64,000 nucleotides of DNA from Candidatus Lucifugimonas marina (lineage in GTDB: Bacteria; Chloroflexota; Dehalococcoidia; Lucifugimonadales; Lucifugimonadaceae), in assembly GCA_029593915.1 (NCBI GenBank), contig CP046147.1, forward strand, positions 124,001 through 188,000, read 5' to 3'. Below, piece by piece: positions 1 through 7,715 of the stretch. The position numbers and the translations under genes were made by a program. The notes under the pieces are model-generated. The model was not told the origin of the DNA. It searched no databases and worked only from the letters and a program-made list of their open reading frames with translations. Positions within the stretch are counted from its first letter, which is position 1, and every line of letters starts with the position of its first letter.

Positions 1-664
1 CTTCGTAAAATTCTTTTTGACCGCCTTCTGAGATAGCGGCGAGAGATTTAGCGAGATCGGGCTGGCGTAGCACCGAGCCGGCACCCATTCCGGTTCGTTC
101 GATCACCAAAGCCTTTTGCGAGGAGTCGAATCTGTCGATTCGCACGAGATTTTCTTCGATCATGTCGGCGTTGAACGGCGAGAGAACGATTCCTTCGTCG
201 GCATAGCGGATTCCATCACGCATCACCCGTGACAGCGATAGCGACCCATACGTGTCGTGGAGAGTGGTCCAGCCTGAGACGTTTCCGGGCACAAGCGGAG
301 ATATAGGACCCGTTTCGGCGTTCAAATTGTCGTACATCTCAGGTTGAGCAGCGTTCGGGGCGTGGGCAGAGAAATTCAGTATGCGAGTTCGTTTCTCTTT
401 GGCGATATAGACCATCGCTATGCCGATTCCGCCGACTCCCGACATATACGGCTCGGCTACGTTGAGCATTGCTGCCACCGCAACTGCTGCATCGATGGCG
501 TTTCCGCCGTCTCGGAGTACGTCTAAACCCGCTTGAGAGGCGTATGGATGCGCTGATGCGACCATTCCGTGTTTACCAACCGCTGGGGCTCGTGTGGAGC
601 GTCCGTGCGGTGAAGTACCCGCAGGAAACAGCGAATTTGGATCGATTTCATCGACGTTATACAC
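1..664 (-). CDS. gamma-glutamyltransferase, N-terminal part (cut by window edge)
   Basis: Translating the minus strand from a GTG at 664-662 gives an open frame to the left edge. The start is preceded by an AAAGG-type ribosome binding site about 7 nt away. After about 34 residues comes GMVASAHPYAS, then GLDVLRDGGNAIDAAVAVAA, MSGVGGIG and PLVPGNVSGW. These are hallmarks of the N-terminal large-subunit region of gamma-glutamyltransferases, Ntn hydrolases that cleave or transfer gamma-glutamyl groups from glutathione and related amides. The autoprocessing Thr and the small subunit lie outside the window, so activity cannot be judged. No signal peptide precedes the domain, which suggests a cytoplasmic GGT-like enzyme. 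It is the last visible gene of a minus-strand run with the TIM-barrel isomerase (53 nt upstream) and the amidohydrolase, so amide or acyl-amino-acid catabolism is a reasonable inference. An ATG 34 codons further in is the alternative start. Confidence 0.88.
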   Translation of the reverse strand, partial: MYNVDEIDPNSLFPAGTSPHGRSTRAPAVGKHGMVASAHPYASQAGLDVLRDGGNAIDAAVAVAAMLNVAEPYMSGVGGIGIAMVYIAKEKRTRILNFSAHAPNAAQPEMYDNLNAETGPISPLVPGNVSGWTTLHDTYGSLSLSRVMRDGIRYADEGIVLSPFNADMIEENLVRIDRFDSSQKALVIERTGMGAGSVLRQPDLAKSLAAISEGGQKEFYE

Positions 665-716
665 GTGATCGCCTTTCAGTTTTTTAGGTTGGCTCAGATT
701 TAGACGTGAGTGGTGT

Positions 717-1520
717 TTACGCCAGAGTTGATAGATGGTTTCGTGAGTCGATTCGTTCCTGATCAGAGCCGTACGCCATCGAATAGTGCCCTTTGTAACC
801 GGTGCTCTCTAACCGTGTGAACAGATTGGCGAAATCGAGATTGCCCTCGCCGGGAACCAGGTGAACCTCGTAGTCGCCATGATTATCGGCAAGGCGAACT
901 TCGCCAATGCGGTCGATTCCAAACGCGTCCAGGAAACCATCTATGCCATCAGGCACGAGATGCGAATGGTTAGCGGTAAACGCCCAGCCGAGGTGTTCTG
1001 GAGGAATTTCGTCGAAATACTCTTTTGTTTCTTCGACCGTGTGCGCCATGTAGTGAATTTCGGCATGCTCAGGCTCGAAATTAAGATTCTCAAGGAGGAT
1101 ATTTTGTCCGGTGTCGGCACCGTACTTGCCAATTCGCTTTAGGCGCTCGAGAGCAGCCTTTTTACGTTCAGGAACGTCACCGGTGAAGTGGTAACCGGCG
1201 TGAACAACGGTCCATGCGCAGTCGAGCTGATTCGCGAGGTCGACACTCGCCCGCATGTATTCCTCGACTGCACGTGAAACATACGGCGAATATTCGGCAA
1301 CGTTCACCGCCGAGAGAGTGTGCAGGCCAATCGAAATTCCGTTTGATTCGCACAAGTCACGCACTGCCCGTGATCGTTCAGGCGTCCATGTGTCCATGTG
1401 ATTAGGACCCGCATCAGCGTTGAAATCGAGAAAGAAAAACTCGTTGTCTATCGCCCACTGAATTGCGTCTTCCAGTCGGGTTTTTCCTGCATCCACACCA
1501 ATTCGATCTTTCAGCGACAT
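717..1520 (-). CDS. sugar phosphate isomerase/epimerase-like TIM barrel protein
   Basis: A 267-residue xylose-isomerase-like (AP endonuclease 2 family) TIM barrel. Visible motifs are VVHAGYH (about 105-111), the metal-ligand segment LLENLNFEP with E144, ANHSH (about 184-188), VRLADNHG (about 208-215) with D212 and H214, and HLVPGEG (about 220-226). Such proteins use one or two divalent metals for aldose-ketose isomerisation or epimerisation; the substrate cannot be read. The usual last glutamate ligand (G-x-x-x-E near the C terminus) is not evident, since the matching segment reads HYSMAYG. The frame is open to 1673, but ATG at 1520 is chosen because it follows an AGGAAAG ribosome binding site and starts just before the first beta strand. 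The stop of the amidohydrolase is 50 nt upstream, so the two are probably cotranscribed. Confidence 0.85.
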   Translation of the reverse strand: MSLKDRIGVDAGKTRLEDAIQWAIDNEFFFLDFNADAGPNHMDTWTPERSRAVRDLCESNGISIGLHTLSAVNVAEYSPYVSRAVEEYMRASVDLANQLDCAWTVVHAGYHFTGDVPERKKAALERLKRIGKYGADTGQNILLENLNFEPEHAEIHYMAHTVEETKEYFDEIPPEHLGWAFTANHSHLVPDGIDGFLDAFGIDRIGEVRLADNHGDYEVHLVPGEGNLDFANLFTRLESTGYKGHYSMAYGSDQERIDSRNHLSTLA

Positions 1521-1570
1521 GTTTTCTTTCCTGTTTTGCCTGTGGGTTGCTTGTTTGGTCTTCTGAAGAA

Positions 1571-3010
1571 TCAATTCCAGTTTGCGTAAAGCTTGCTGTT
1601 TTCTAGATTTATTACTTGGTACGGCAGTCCTGTTGCTTCGGCAGCCTGTTTGCCTTCGTCGAGAACAAGCCAAGTGCCGCCTTTGCCGATTGCTCGACCG
1701 TTAAGCATGATCATCTCTCCAGCAACCAGCGACATCGATGCCTTACCCGTTCCAGGATTCACGATTGTTACGTCGGCATCGGCGCCTTCTGAGAAGTGGC
1801 CTTTGTTGAGCAATCCCATGAGTCGAGATGGCGTGTAGCTGAGTTTGATAACTGCTTCATCCATACTGAGAGCACCGAATGCGACTAGTGCCATTGTTCG
1901 TTCGATGGCGACGTTTCGTGGAAGCGATCCGCCATCGGTTGAAATGGCATCGACCCTAAACGTTCCGTCGTCATATTTGGCGGTCGCAAGGCTAAATGCG
2001 CTGGTGGGAGGGTTGACCGGGTAGCTGAGTGAAGCATCGGTCGACGCGGCTTCCCAAATATCCACGGCCTCTTTGCCTGTAACCGCAATCACACGACCAC
2101 CTCGTTCGATGAGCGCAGATCCATAGCCGTCCATCAGAGAAGCTTTTACGCCTTCGTCAGTGGTCGGATAGCCCCGGGCTTTTAGGCAGTTCTGAGCAAC
2201 GTTGTAGATCACATCGCCGTTTTCGTCGCACTTGCCGTTCGTTCCGTTCGCCTGCGCCAGATATGCCTCAGTGATCCATTGCGAGCGCATGCGTTCGATC
2301 ATTCCGAGCGCTTCTTGAACTTCCTCGTGCGGCTGGTCGATCATTCCTCGGGTATACGAGTTGATGTGAGCGACATGAAGTCGGCCTTTGCCGGTGATTT
2401 CTGGAACTTCCCTGAGTCCAGTCATATCGCTGCCAGAGTCTTTGGTGCCGACGTGAAACGCAACCCAAGCCATCTGTTCGTTGGCTGCGGCGACCACATC
2501 GGCCGACGATTCGGGAGTGAACGGGTGGTATCCACCGAGCATTTTTACTCCGTAGCCACCACGCTTTTTCACATCTGCGATTGCATCTCGAAGAGTCGAA
2601 GGGCGTGGGTCGTCTTCAGGGATGGTCGAGTGAGGAACCAGACCCATCAGCGACGCCACGTTTAACCCTGCACCTCGCTTGATCATGCCTTGAACCATCG
2701 AAGTTGGATCACCGGCTAAATCGAGAGCAGTTGTGGTTCCGGATTCGACCAGCATGGCGTGTCCGTAAGCACGATCGACGTTGCTGTTAAACGGGCTGGA
2801 AAGGTGTGCATGAGTGTCGATATGCCCCGGCATTACGATCTGGCCGGAAACATCAATGATGTCGTCGGCGCGTTCAGGCGCAATCGTTTCGGCTACCGAG
2901 GCGATCTTTCCGTGACGAATACCGAGATCGAACTGCCCGTCGATATTGTTAGTCGGGTCGACGACACGTCCGTTTTTTAGAACTGTATCGAACTGCTGTT
3001 GAGTAGCCAA
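1571..3010 (-). CDS. amidohydrolase, N-acyl-D-amino-acid deacylase-like
   Basis: A 479-residue member of the metal-dependent amidohydrolase superfamily. The N-terminal small beta-sandwich part reads VLKNGRVVDP. It is followed by the metal motif GHIDTHAHL (H67, H69), a probable carboxylated lysine in GYGVKMLGGYHPFTPE (K156), VAFHVGT (H186), LHVAHINSYTRG (H215) and ISTDGGSLPRN, which carries the general-base Asp. Length and motif order fit D-aminoacylase, N-acyl-D-glutamate deacylase and hydantoinase relatives; the exact substrate is not readable. It is a clear paralogue of the gene at 7716-9149 and shares GYxPFTPE, HINxYTRG and C-terminal SEGxxADxTI. The start is a TTG at 3010 with AGGA 13 nt upstream, so the exact start is uncertain. 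It begins a run leading to the isomerase and gamma-glutamyltransferase, facing away from the 3.6 kb genes across a 585-nt spacer. Confidence 0.87.
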   Translation of the reverse strand: MATQQQFDTVLKNGRVVDPTNNIDGQFDLGIRHGKIASVAETIAPERADDIIDVSGQIVMPGHIDTHAHLSSPFNSNVDRAYGHAMLVESGTTTALDLAGDPTSMVQGMIKRGAGLNVASLMGLVPHSTIPEDDPRPSTLRDAIADVKKRGGYGVKMLGGYHPFTPESSADVVAAANEQMAWVAFHVGTKDSGSDMTGLREVPEITGKGRLHVAHINSYTRGMIDQPHEEVQEALGMIERMRSQWITEAYLAQANGTNGKCDENGDVIYNVAQNCLKARGYPTTDEGVKASLMDGYGSALIERGGRVIAVTGKEAVDIWEAASTDASLSYPVNPPTSAFSLATAKYDDGTFRVDAISTDGGSLPRNVAIERTMALVAFGALSMDEAVIKLSYTPSRLMGLLNKGHFSEGADADVTIVNPGTGKASMSLVAGEMIMLNGRAIGKGGTWLVLDEGKQAAEATGLPYQVINLENSKLYANWN

Positions 3011-3595
3011 TTTGCGAAATTTTTCCTATGAATGCTGAAGGCAGAGGTGGAGTTTTCGGCGATTCTACAGAGGTGCGAGTGCTTGGAGGTGTCGCAGCAC
3101 TCGTAATCGAGCCGTAATGAAGACGGTAACTGAACCGTAATCCGAGGGTAACCCCAGCGTAATTCAGGTGGCTGAATCATAGTTTTATCGACGGCGTGCC
3201 GACGAGATTCATAACTAACTAAATGGTTGCCTGCCGCATGTTGCGAATGAATCTCTCGGCACGTTTTCGCGTTCTTTGGAATTTTTCCTGAGCAGAATTA
3301 GCCATTTCAGTCAAAAAGAACCCCATGTCATCCTGAATTCATGCCTGCTCTGAGCAACGTCGAACGGGTTCAGGATTTATCGGTCAACGTGATCAGATCG
3401 CCGATACACGGTCGGAACTCCCGCAGTCGCGACCCCGCACCAGGTCCCTCGGCTCCGCTGACTACGCTCGGGACGCGTAGCCAGTCACTCTGGTAACCGA
3501 ATCATGACTAATTTCTGACGTTTTCATTATAAAAATCACGCAATCGGGACTACTATAGTTTGCCAATGTGGCATGAGCGCTATTTGGAGAATCAA
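3011..3595. other. divergent intergenic region with hairpin repeats
   Basis: No convincing gene is present. The region separates a minus-strand amidohydrolase from a plus-strand lipoprotein and must hold both promoters. A hairpin arm at 3326-3337 (TGTCATCCTGAA) pairs with TTCAGGAT at 3369-3376. Further on, 3439-3454 (ACCAGGTCCCTCGGCT) occurs once more in the window, inverted, at 44954-44969. TATAGT at 3554-3559 could be a -10 element, but no well spaced -35 is visible. Confidence 0.6.
3326..3376. repeat. REP-like hairpin, TGTCATCCTGAA head
   Basis: ATCCTGAA at 3330-3337 can pair with TTCAGGAT at 3369-3376. The head TGTCATCCTGAATTCAT closely resembles the solo element at 15859 and belongs to the family of hairpin elements scattered between genes here. 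Confidence 0.6.
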
Positions 3596-4648
3596 GTGAG
3601 TTCGAACAAACCATTTATATTGGTGATGATGCTTGGGTTGATCGCATTAGTGATCGCCGGGTGTAGCGGTGGAGGCGATGAAGAACCAACTTCTGAGCCA
3701 AACCCAACTGCACAGCCGGGATCGACTTCTGCGCCTCTGGCAACCACAAAACCTGCAGGTGACGCTGGTGAATCAGGTACTGGAACTCTCGAAGTTCGAG
3801 TCACCGACGCGCCAGACCCTTCGATCACAGCCGTTTATGTAACAACCGACAACATTGAGGTTTCGATAGCTGGCGAAGGCTGGGTATCGGTAATCGACGA
3901 GGAGATCACATTCGAACTTCTCGCACTCGAAGGCGTTGAAGCTGTTTTGGGCACTGCTGAACTGCCAACTGGCAAGTACACGCAGGTCCGACTCGACGTT
4001 CCGTCTGTAGAAGTTGAAAAAGACGGCGAAATCGTCATCGCTGAAGTTCCGAGCGACACTATCAAGCTCGTTGGAACTTTTGAGCTGGCTGAAGATGAAA
4101 AGACATTCATCAGCCTAGATTTTGAAGTCGACGAATCACTAGTGGAACGAGGTCGACAAGGCTTCCTGTTCAAGCCTGTTATCAAACTCGCTGTAGGTGA
4201 ACCGGGAGAAGAAGGCTCGCCTGCAGTTGCGTTGACTGGAAAGCCAACCGGACAGCCAACTCCAAAGCCTGTTCCAACGAATGTCGCACCGCCGAAGCCA
4301 ACTCAGGTACCGGCAACAGCAACCGCTGTGCCGCCCACAGCCACACCTGAACCCACCGCAACGCCGACAGCTGTCCCCGATGCTATTGGTGCGTTCTTCC
4401 TGCACATCGCAGAACCAGAAAGCGGTGAGGCGATTGTCACAACCGACACGTTCGATGTCGTAGGACGAACTTCAGTGGATGCACTGGTGAGCGTGAACGA
4501 CGAATTCCCAGAGGTTGGAATCGACGGTGTGTTCACATCGACGGTGACACTGGACGAAGGTCCTAATGTCGTTGAAGTGGTGGCAAGTACCGCTTCAGGC
4601 GACGAATCGAGCATAGTGCTACTGATTATTTATGAGCCGGCCGCTTAG
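3596..4648 (+). CDS. DUF4382 lipoprotein with Thr/Pro stalk
   Basis: From the preferred GTG start (GGAG at 3585-3588) the 350-residue product begins with a lipoprotein signal peptide ending LVIAGC, with Cys23 as the lipidation site. A T/P/S linker follows. Then comes a DUF4382-type domain (GTLEVRVTDAPD, VYVTTDNIEV, LPTGKYTQVRLDV, FKPVIKL), a second Thr/Pro stalk (about 195-260) and a C-terminal beta domain (HIAEPESGEAIVTTDTFDVVG, EGPNVVEVVAS) that looks like a glucodextranase-B/Ig-like fold. DUF4382 proteins are exported; their function is not known. The next gene, also a secreted stalk protein, starts 17 nt downstream, so both are probably one transcript at the cell surface. The longer frame starts at TTG 3560 or ATG 3566, but these lack a ribosome binding site and lengthen the signal peptide unnaturally. 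Confidence 0.83.
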   Translation: MSSNKPFILVMMLGLIALVIAGCSGGGDEEPTSEPNPTAQPGSTSAPLATTKPAGDAGESGTGTLEVRVTDAPDPSITAVYVTTDNIEVSIAGEGWVSVIDEEITFELLALEGVEAVLGTAELPTGKYTQVRLDVPSVEVEKDGEIVIAEVPSDTIKLVGTFELAEDEKTFISLDFEVDESLVERGRQGFLFKPVIKLAVGEPGEEGSPAVALTGKPTGQPTPKPVPTNVAPPKPTQVPATATAVPPTATPEPTATPTAVPDAIGAFFLHIAEPESGEAIVTTDTFDVVGRTSVDALVSVNDEFPEVGIDGVFTSTVTLDEGPNVVEVVASTASGDESSIVLLIIYEPAA

Positions 4649-4665
4649 GAAATAAGAGCAACAAG

Positions 4666-6078
4666 ATGAAACTTCAAACTTTGTACAGACCTTTCGCTCT
4701 GCTTTCGATCATCTCGCTTGTATTAGCGTCTACGATCACTGCTACGACGGTCTCGGCTGATACGAGCAACGAGGGTGAACCTGCTGGTCAGCTCACTCGT
4801 CGCGGTGTGTCTGGAATCGTTGTAGGAGTTGGTAGCAGCGACATCGTCGTTGAAACCAAGCATGGCAACGTGACAATCGACGTAAGCGCGGGAACGATCA
4901 TCAAATCGAAGGGTGAGACGATCACTCTCGAAGATATCGTTGTTGGTGATCGTGCCGGTGTGCTTCTGGATAAGGCTCCGGACGCTGTGAAGTCACCTGA
5001 AGAAGGTGATGACGACGGTGATGGAGATGATCCTGATCTAACTCCACCAGATGGCAGTGACGATACAGGAACTGATCCTGATCTCACTCCTCCATCGGGT
5101 AGCGACGACACTGGCACGGATGTAGATGCAACTCCAACGGCTACTCCAGAGCCAACGGAGACCCCAACATCGACTCCGGAGCCGACCGAGACTCCTGAAC
5201 CAACTGAGACTCCTGAGCCGACAGAGACCCCAACTCCGACTCCTGAGCCGACGGCTACTCCGACACCGGAACCAACTGAAACACCGGTTCCTACTGTCGA
5301 GCCGCCTGACACTTCGGACGACACAGGCACAGATCCTGATCTCACTCCTCCCTCAGGCAGTGACGATACGGGTACTGATCCAGATTTGACGGTTCCTTCG
5401 AACTTAGACGACACCGGTTCGGAGCCGGATCCAGAGCCTTCTGTGACTCCAGTTCCAACACCTTCCCCTTCGTTCCGACAGGATGTGACAGCTCTCAGAA
5501 TTACGATTGTGCCTTCGAAGGCAACTCGTAAGCACGAGTGTGTTGTCGTTACCGAATCGGGCGATGGCACGACCACCGTTCTTGATGAAGAAGGTAACGA
5601 GACTGAGCTTGAGGGCGAAGAAGGCACTGAAGGTGAAGACGTATGTCTTATCACCAAGCAGGGTCGAGGTGGTGGCAAGAAGGTCACCGGTTCTACAAGT
5701 TCCAACACGGTAGATGCTCGATTAGAGCGACTTGCCGAGAGGAATGAAGCGCTCGCTGAAAAACTTGCCGAGAAAAAGGCTGAGGTTCAGGCAAAGCGTG
5801 ACGAGCGTCTTGAGAAGACCGTAGGTAATGCGCCTGAAGACAAGAAGAGCAAAGCCCAGGGTGCGAAGAACAAGAACACGAGCCGTGGTTCGGGTAGTTC
5901 TGGATCCGGCGGATCTGGAAGCTCAGGATCAGGTGGCGGTAACTCGGGCAACTCCGGCGGAGGCAACTCTGGTGGTGGTAACTCGGGTGGCGGTAATTCC
6001 GGCGGTGGCAACTCTGGCGGCGGAAACTCAGGTAACTCCGGCGGAGGCAACTCAGGCAAAGGAAATGGCAAGAAGTAA
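4666..6078 (+). CDS. secreted repeat-rich surface protein with DUF5666-like domain
   Basis: A 470-residue protein with a Sec signal peptide (about residues 1-31, TVSA cleavage region). A small beta domain follows (GVSGIVVGVGSSDIVVETK, VGDRAGVLL, about 47-105) of the kind found in DUF5666 proteins. Next is an Asp/Thr/Pro stalk with repeated DDTGTDPDLTPP and TPEPTE units (about 118-275), then a second small domain with two Cys (HECVVV, EDVCLITK). A charged alpha-helical stretch (LERLAERNEALAEKLAEKKAE) and a C-terminal Gly/Asn/Ser tail built from GGGNS repeats complete it. No membrane anchor or sorting signal is visible. The composition suggests an extended cell-surface or matrix protein. It is followed directly by a strong terminator and cotranscribed with the DUF4382 lipoprotein. 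The tandem repeats are prone to length changes. Function unknown. Confidence 0.8.
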   Translation: MKLQTLYRPFALLSIISLVLASTITATTVSADTSNEGEPAGQLTRRGVSGIVVGVGSSDIVVETKHGNVTIDVSAGTIIKSKGETITLEDIVVGDRAGVLLDKAPDAVKSPEEGDDDGDGDDPDLTPPDGSDDTGTDPDLTPPSGSDDTGTDVDATPTATPEPTETPTSTPEPTETPEPTETPEPTETPTPTPEPTATPTPEPTETPVPTVEPPDTSDDTGTDPDLTPPSGSDDTGTDPDLTVPSNLDDTGSEPDPEPSVTPVPTPSPSFRQDVTALRITIVPSKATRKHECVVVTESGDGTTTVLDEEGNETELEGEEGTEGEDVCLITKQGRGGGKKVTGSTSSNTVDARLERLAERNEALAEKLAEKKAEVQAKRDERLEKTVGNAPEDKKSKAQGAKNKNTSRGSGSSGSGGSGSSGSGGGNSGNSGGGNSGGGNSGGGNSGGGNSGGGNSGNSGGGNSGKGNGKK

Positions 6079-6104
6079 TTCTCGCTATTTATACGAATGA
6101 ATTT

Positions 6105-6140
6105 CACACCCGTGGCAAATACGCCACGGGTGTGTTGTTT
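6105..6140 (+). terminator. intrinsic terminator
   Basis: A perfect 12-bp stem, CACACCCGTGGC (6105-6116) with GCCACGGGTGTG (6123-6134), has a 6-nt loop and is followed by TTGTTT. It lies 26 nt after the stop of the repeat-rich surface protein and ends that two-gene unit. Confidence 0.9.
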
Positions 6141-6173
6141 AACGACCTACTTGCAGTTACGGATAGCCAATAT

Positions 6174-6366
6174 CGTCATCCCGACCGATAGCGGAGGGAT
6201 CTGAGATCTTCTTGCCGTGAATAATCTGTCGATAACCCGGATCACAGTTCTCGACCACCGTGGAGAAACCCTCGGTGGGGCACAGAGAAGGTGGAGTTTC
6301 GATAAAAACTCCACTAGCGATAACGGAGATCCCTCCACTCCGCTATCGCTCCGGTCGGGATGACGA
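6174..6366. repeat. inverted-repeat element, CGTCATCCCGACCG family
   Basis: The left arm (6174-6200) starts CGTCATCCCGACCGATAGCG and continues into GGAGGGATC. The right arm (6325-6366) is its inverse, with small insertions (GGAGCG, TGGA). Between them is a second hairpin, GTGGAGTTT with AAAACTCCAC (about 6291-6314). The element spans about 190 bp and has no ORF. A degenerate relative is at 18806-18940. Confidence 0.75.
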
Positions 6367-6453
6367 TGGTTATGGAAATGATGATTCCTAAAAAAACCAC
6401 ACCAATCCCCGGGACAGGTCTACACTCTGCAATTCGCAGAATAACTTGTCCGA

Positions 6454-7713
6454 ATGACCTCTCAAACCTTTACAGATTCAACAATCACCGCACCCCACGG
6501 TCGCCCAGGGCTGGACGCTCTTATCGTGTACGCCGGCAGAGGCTTGCGAGATATGGGACGTGGCCTGATCGCCGTCATACTGGCGATATATCTTGCTGCC
6601 ATAGGCCTGTCTATTCCGCAAATCGGCTTGGTTCTTGGCGCGAGCCTAATTGGCGGATTCGTTCTGTCGTTAGTCGTAATGTTCAGCGCGAACGCCATCT
6701 CGCGAAAAGCGTGGTTCGTGATTATTTCGGCGATAACGGGAGCAGCAATTTTGATGCTGTTCATCACCGAAAATGTTTGGCTGATCGGAATCGCATCGTT
6801 CTTTGGGTCGTACGCCGGTAGTGGAATGCACTGGGGACCCAGCCTTCAACTTGAACAATCCTCGCTAACCGAAGTCACCAATTCGCAAACTCGAACACGT
6901 GCGTTCTCGAACTTGTCTGTTTCTTCTGCAGGTGGCCGAGCGATAGGTAGTGCGCTTGTAGGAATTGCCACTTACCTGATCGGCGTACGAGATTGGGAAT
7001 TGATCGATGCCTACAAAGTTCTGCTGGCGATCTACTTCGGCATCAACATCCTCAACGCTGCGATCTATCTGGCACTTTCTTCAGCTGTCGAATCGAAGGC
7101 GAGCGCGGGCAGCCTACTCGTAAACCCACTCAAAACGCCTTCTCGCAAGCCGATTCTAAAAATATCGAGCCTATTCGCTGTCGATTCGTTCTCGGGTGGA
7201 ATGATCTTTGATGCCTTTTTCGCTCTTTGGATGGTCGACAAGTACGGTATGAACGAGGGCACAATCGCTGCCATCATGATCGCTACTCAAGGGTTGAATC
7301 TTGTGTCGATCTGGCTTGCTCCGTCGGTCGCCAAGCGAATTGGTCTTTTAAATACGTTCGTCTGGACTCAAGTCGCCTCAAATATCTGCTTGATCGCCTT
7401 TGCGTTCGCTCCGGGTGCAGCAATAGCAGCTGGAATATGGATGCTCCGCGGCATATTCGACGAAATGGACGTGCCGACCAGGCAGTCGTACATGATGGCG
7501 TTGGTGCCACCTGAAGAACGCACAGTGATGGCAGGATCGGCGAATTTGGGTCGTGGATTGGGTCGAATGCCGAGTTCGACCGTAACCGGCTTCCTGTGGG
7601 CAGGAGCCTACACTGTCGCACCCTGGCTTATTGGCGGTGGCCTAAAGCTCGCCTACGATTTCGCCATCTACTTCTCGTTCCGCAACGTAGAGTTACCCGA
7701 AGAATCGGATTAG
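6454..7713 (+). CDS. MFS transporter
   Basis: A 419-residue integral membrane protein with about 12 hydrophobic segments in two halves. Segments such as GLIAVILAIYLAAIGLSIPQ, LVLGASLIGGFVLSLVVM and ILMLFITENVWLIGIASFFG lie in the first half, and a soluble loop near residues 205-225 separates the halves. The conserved loop motif in the second half reads GIFDEMDVPTRQSYMMALVP, the form seen in major facilitator proteins that keep a D-x-P-x-R-Q signature. The substrate is not readable. The start is an ATG with only weak ribosome-binding potential. It is convergent with the amidohydrolase at 7716; the two stops are 2 bp apart, so there is no room for a separate terminator. Export of, or exchange linked to, the neighbouring amidohydrolase substrates is possible but unproven. 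Confidence 0.85.
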   Translation: MTSQTFTDSTITAPHGRPGLDALIVYAGRGLRDMGRGLIAVILAIYLAAIGLSIPQIGLVLGASLIGGFVLSLVVMFSANAISRKAWFVIISAITGAAILMLFITENVWLIGIASFFGSYAGSGMHWGPSLQLEQSSLTEVTNSQTRTRAFSNLSVSSAGGRAIGSALVGIATYLIGVRDWELIDAYKVLLAIYFGINILNAAIYLALSSAVESKASAGSLLVNPLKTPSRKPILKISSLFAVDSFSGGMIFDAFFALWMVDKYGMNEGTIAAIMIATQGLNLVSIWLAPSVAKRIGLLNTFVWTQVASNICLIAFAFAPGAAIAAGIWMLRGIFDEMDVPTRQSYMMALVPPEERTVMAGSANLGRGLGRMPSSTVTGFLWAGAYTVAPWLIGGGLKLAYDFAIYFSFRNVELPEESD

Positions 7714-7715
7714 AT

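Noticed and set aside
2977..3180. Minus-strand ORF of 67 codons upstream of the amidohydrolase
   Set aside because: It overlaps the amidohydrolase start and has no ribosome binding site or recognisable content.
4139..4614. Overlapping minus-strand ORFs in the DUF4382 gene
   Set aside because: Low-complexity antisense of the Thr/Pro stalk with no independent support.
4788..5708. Long minus-strand ORF (306 codons), Ser/Gly/Val-rich
   Set aside because: It is the antisense reading of the Thr/Pro repeat gene; its composition follows from the repeats and it has no start signal or domain.
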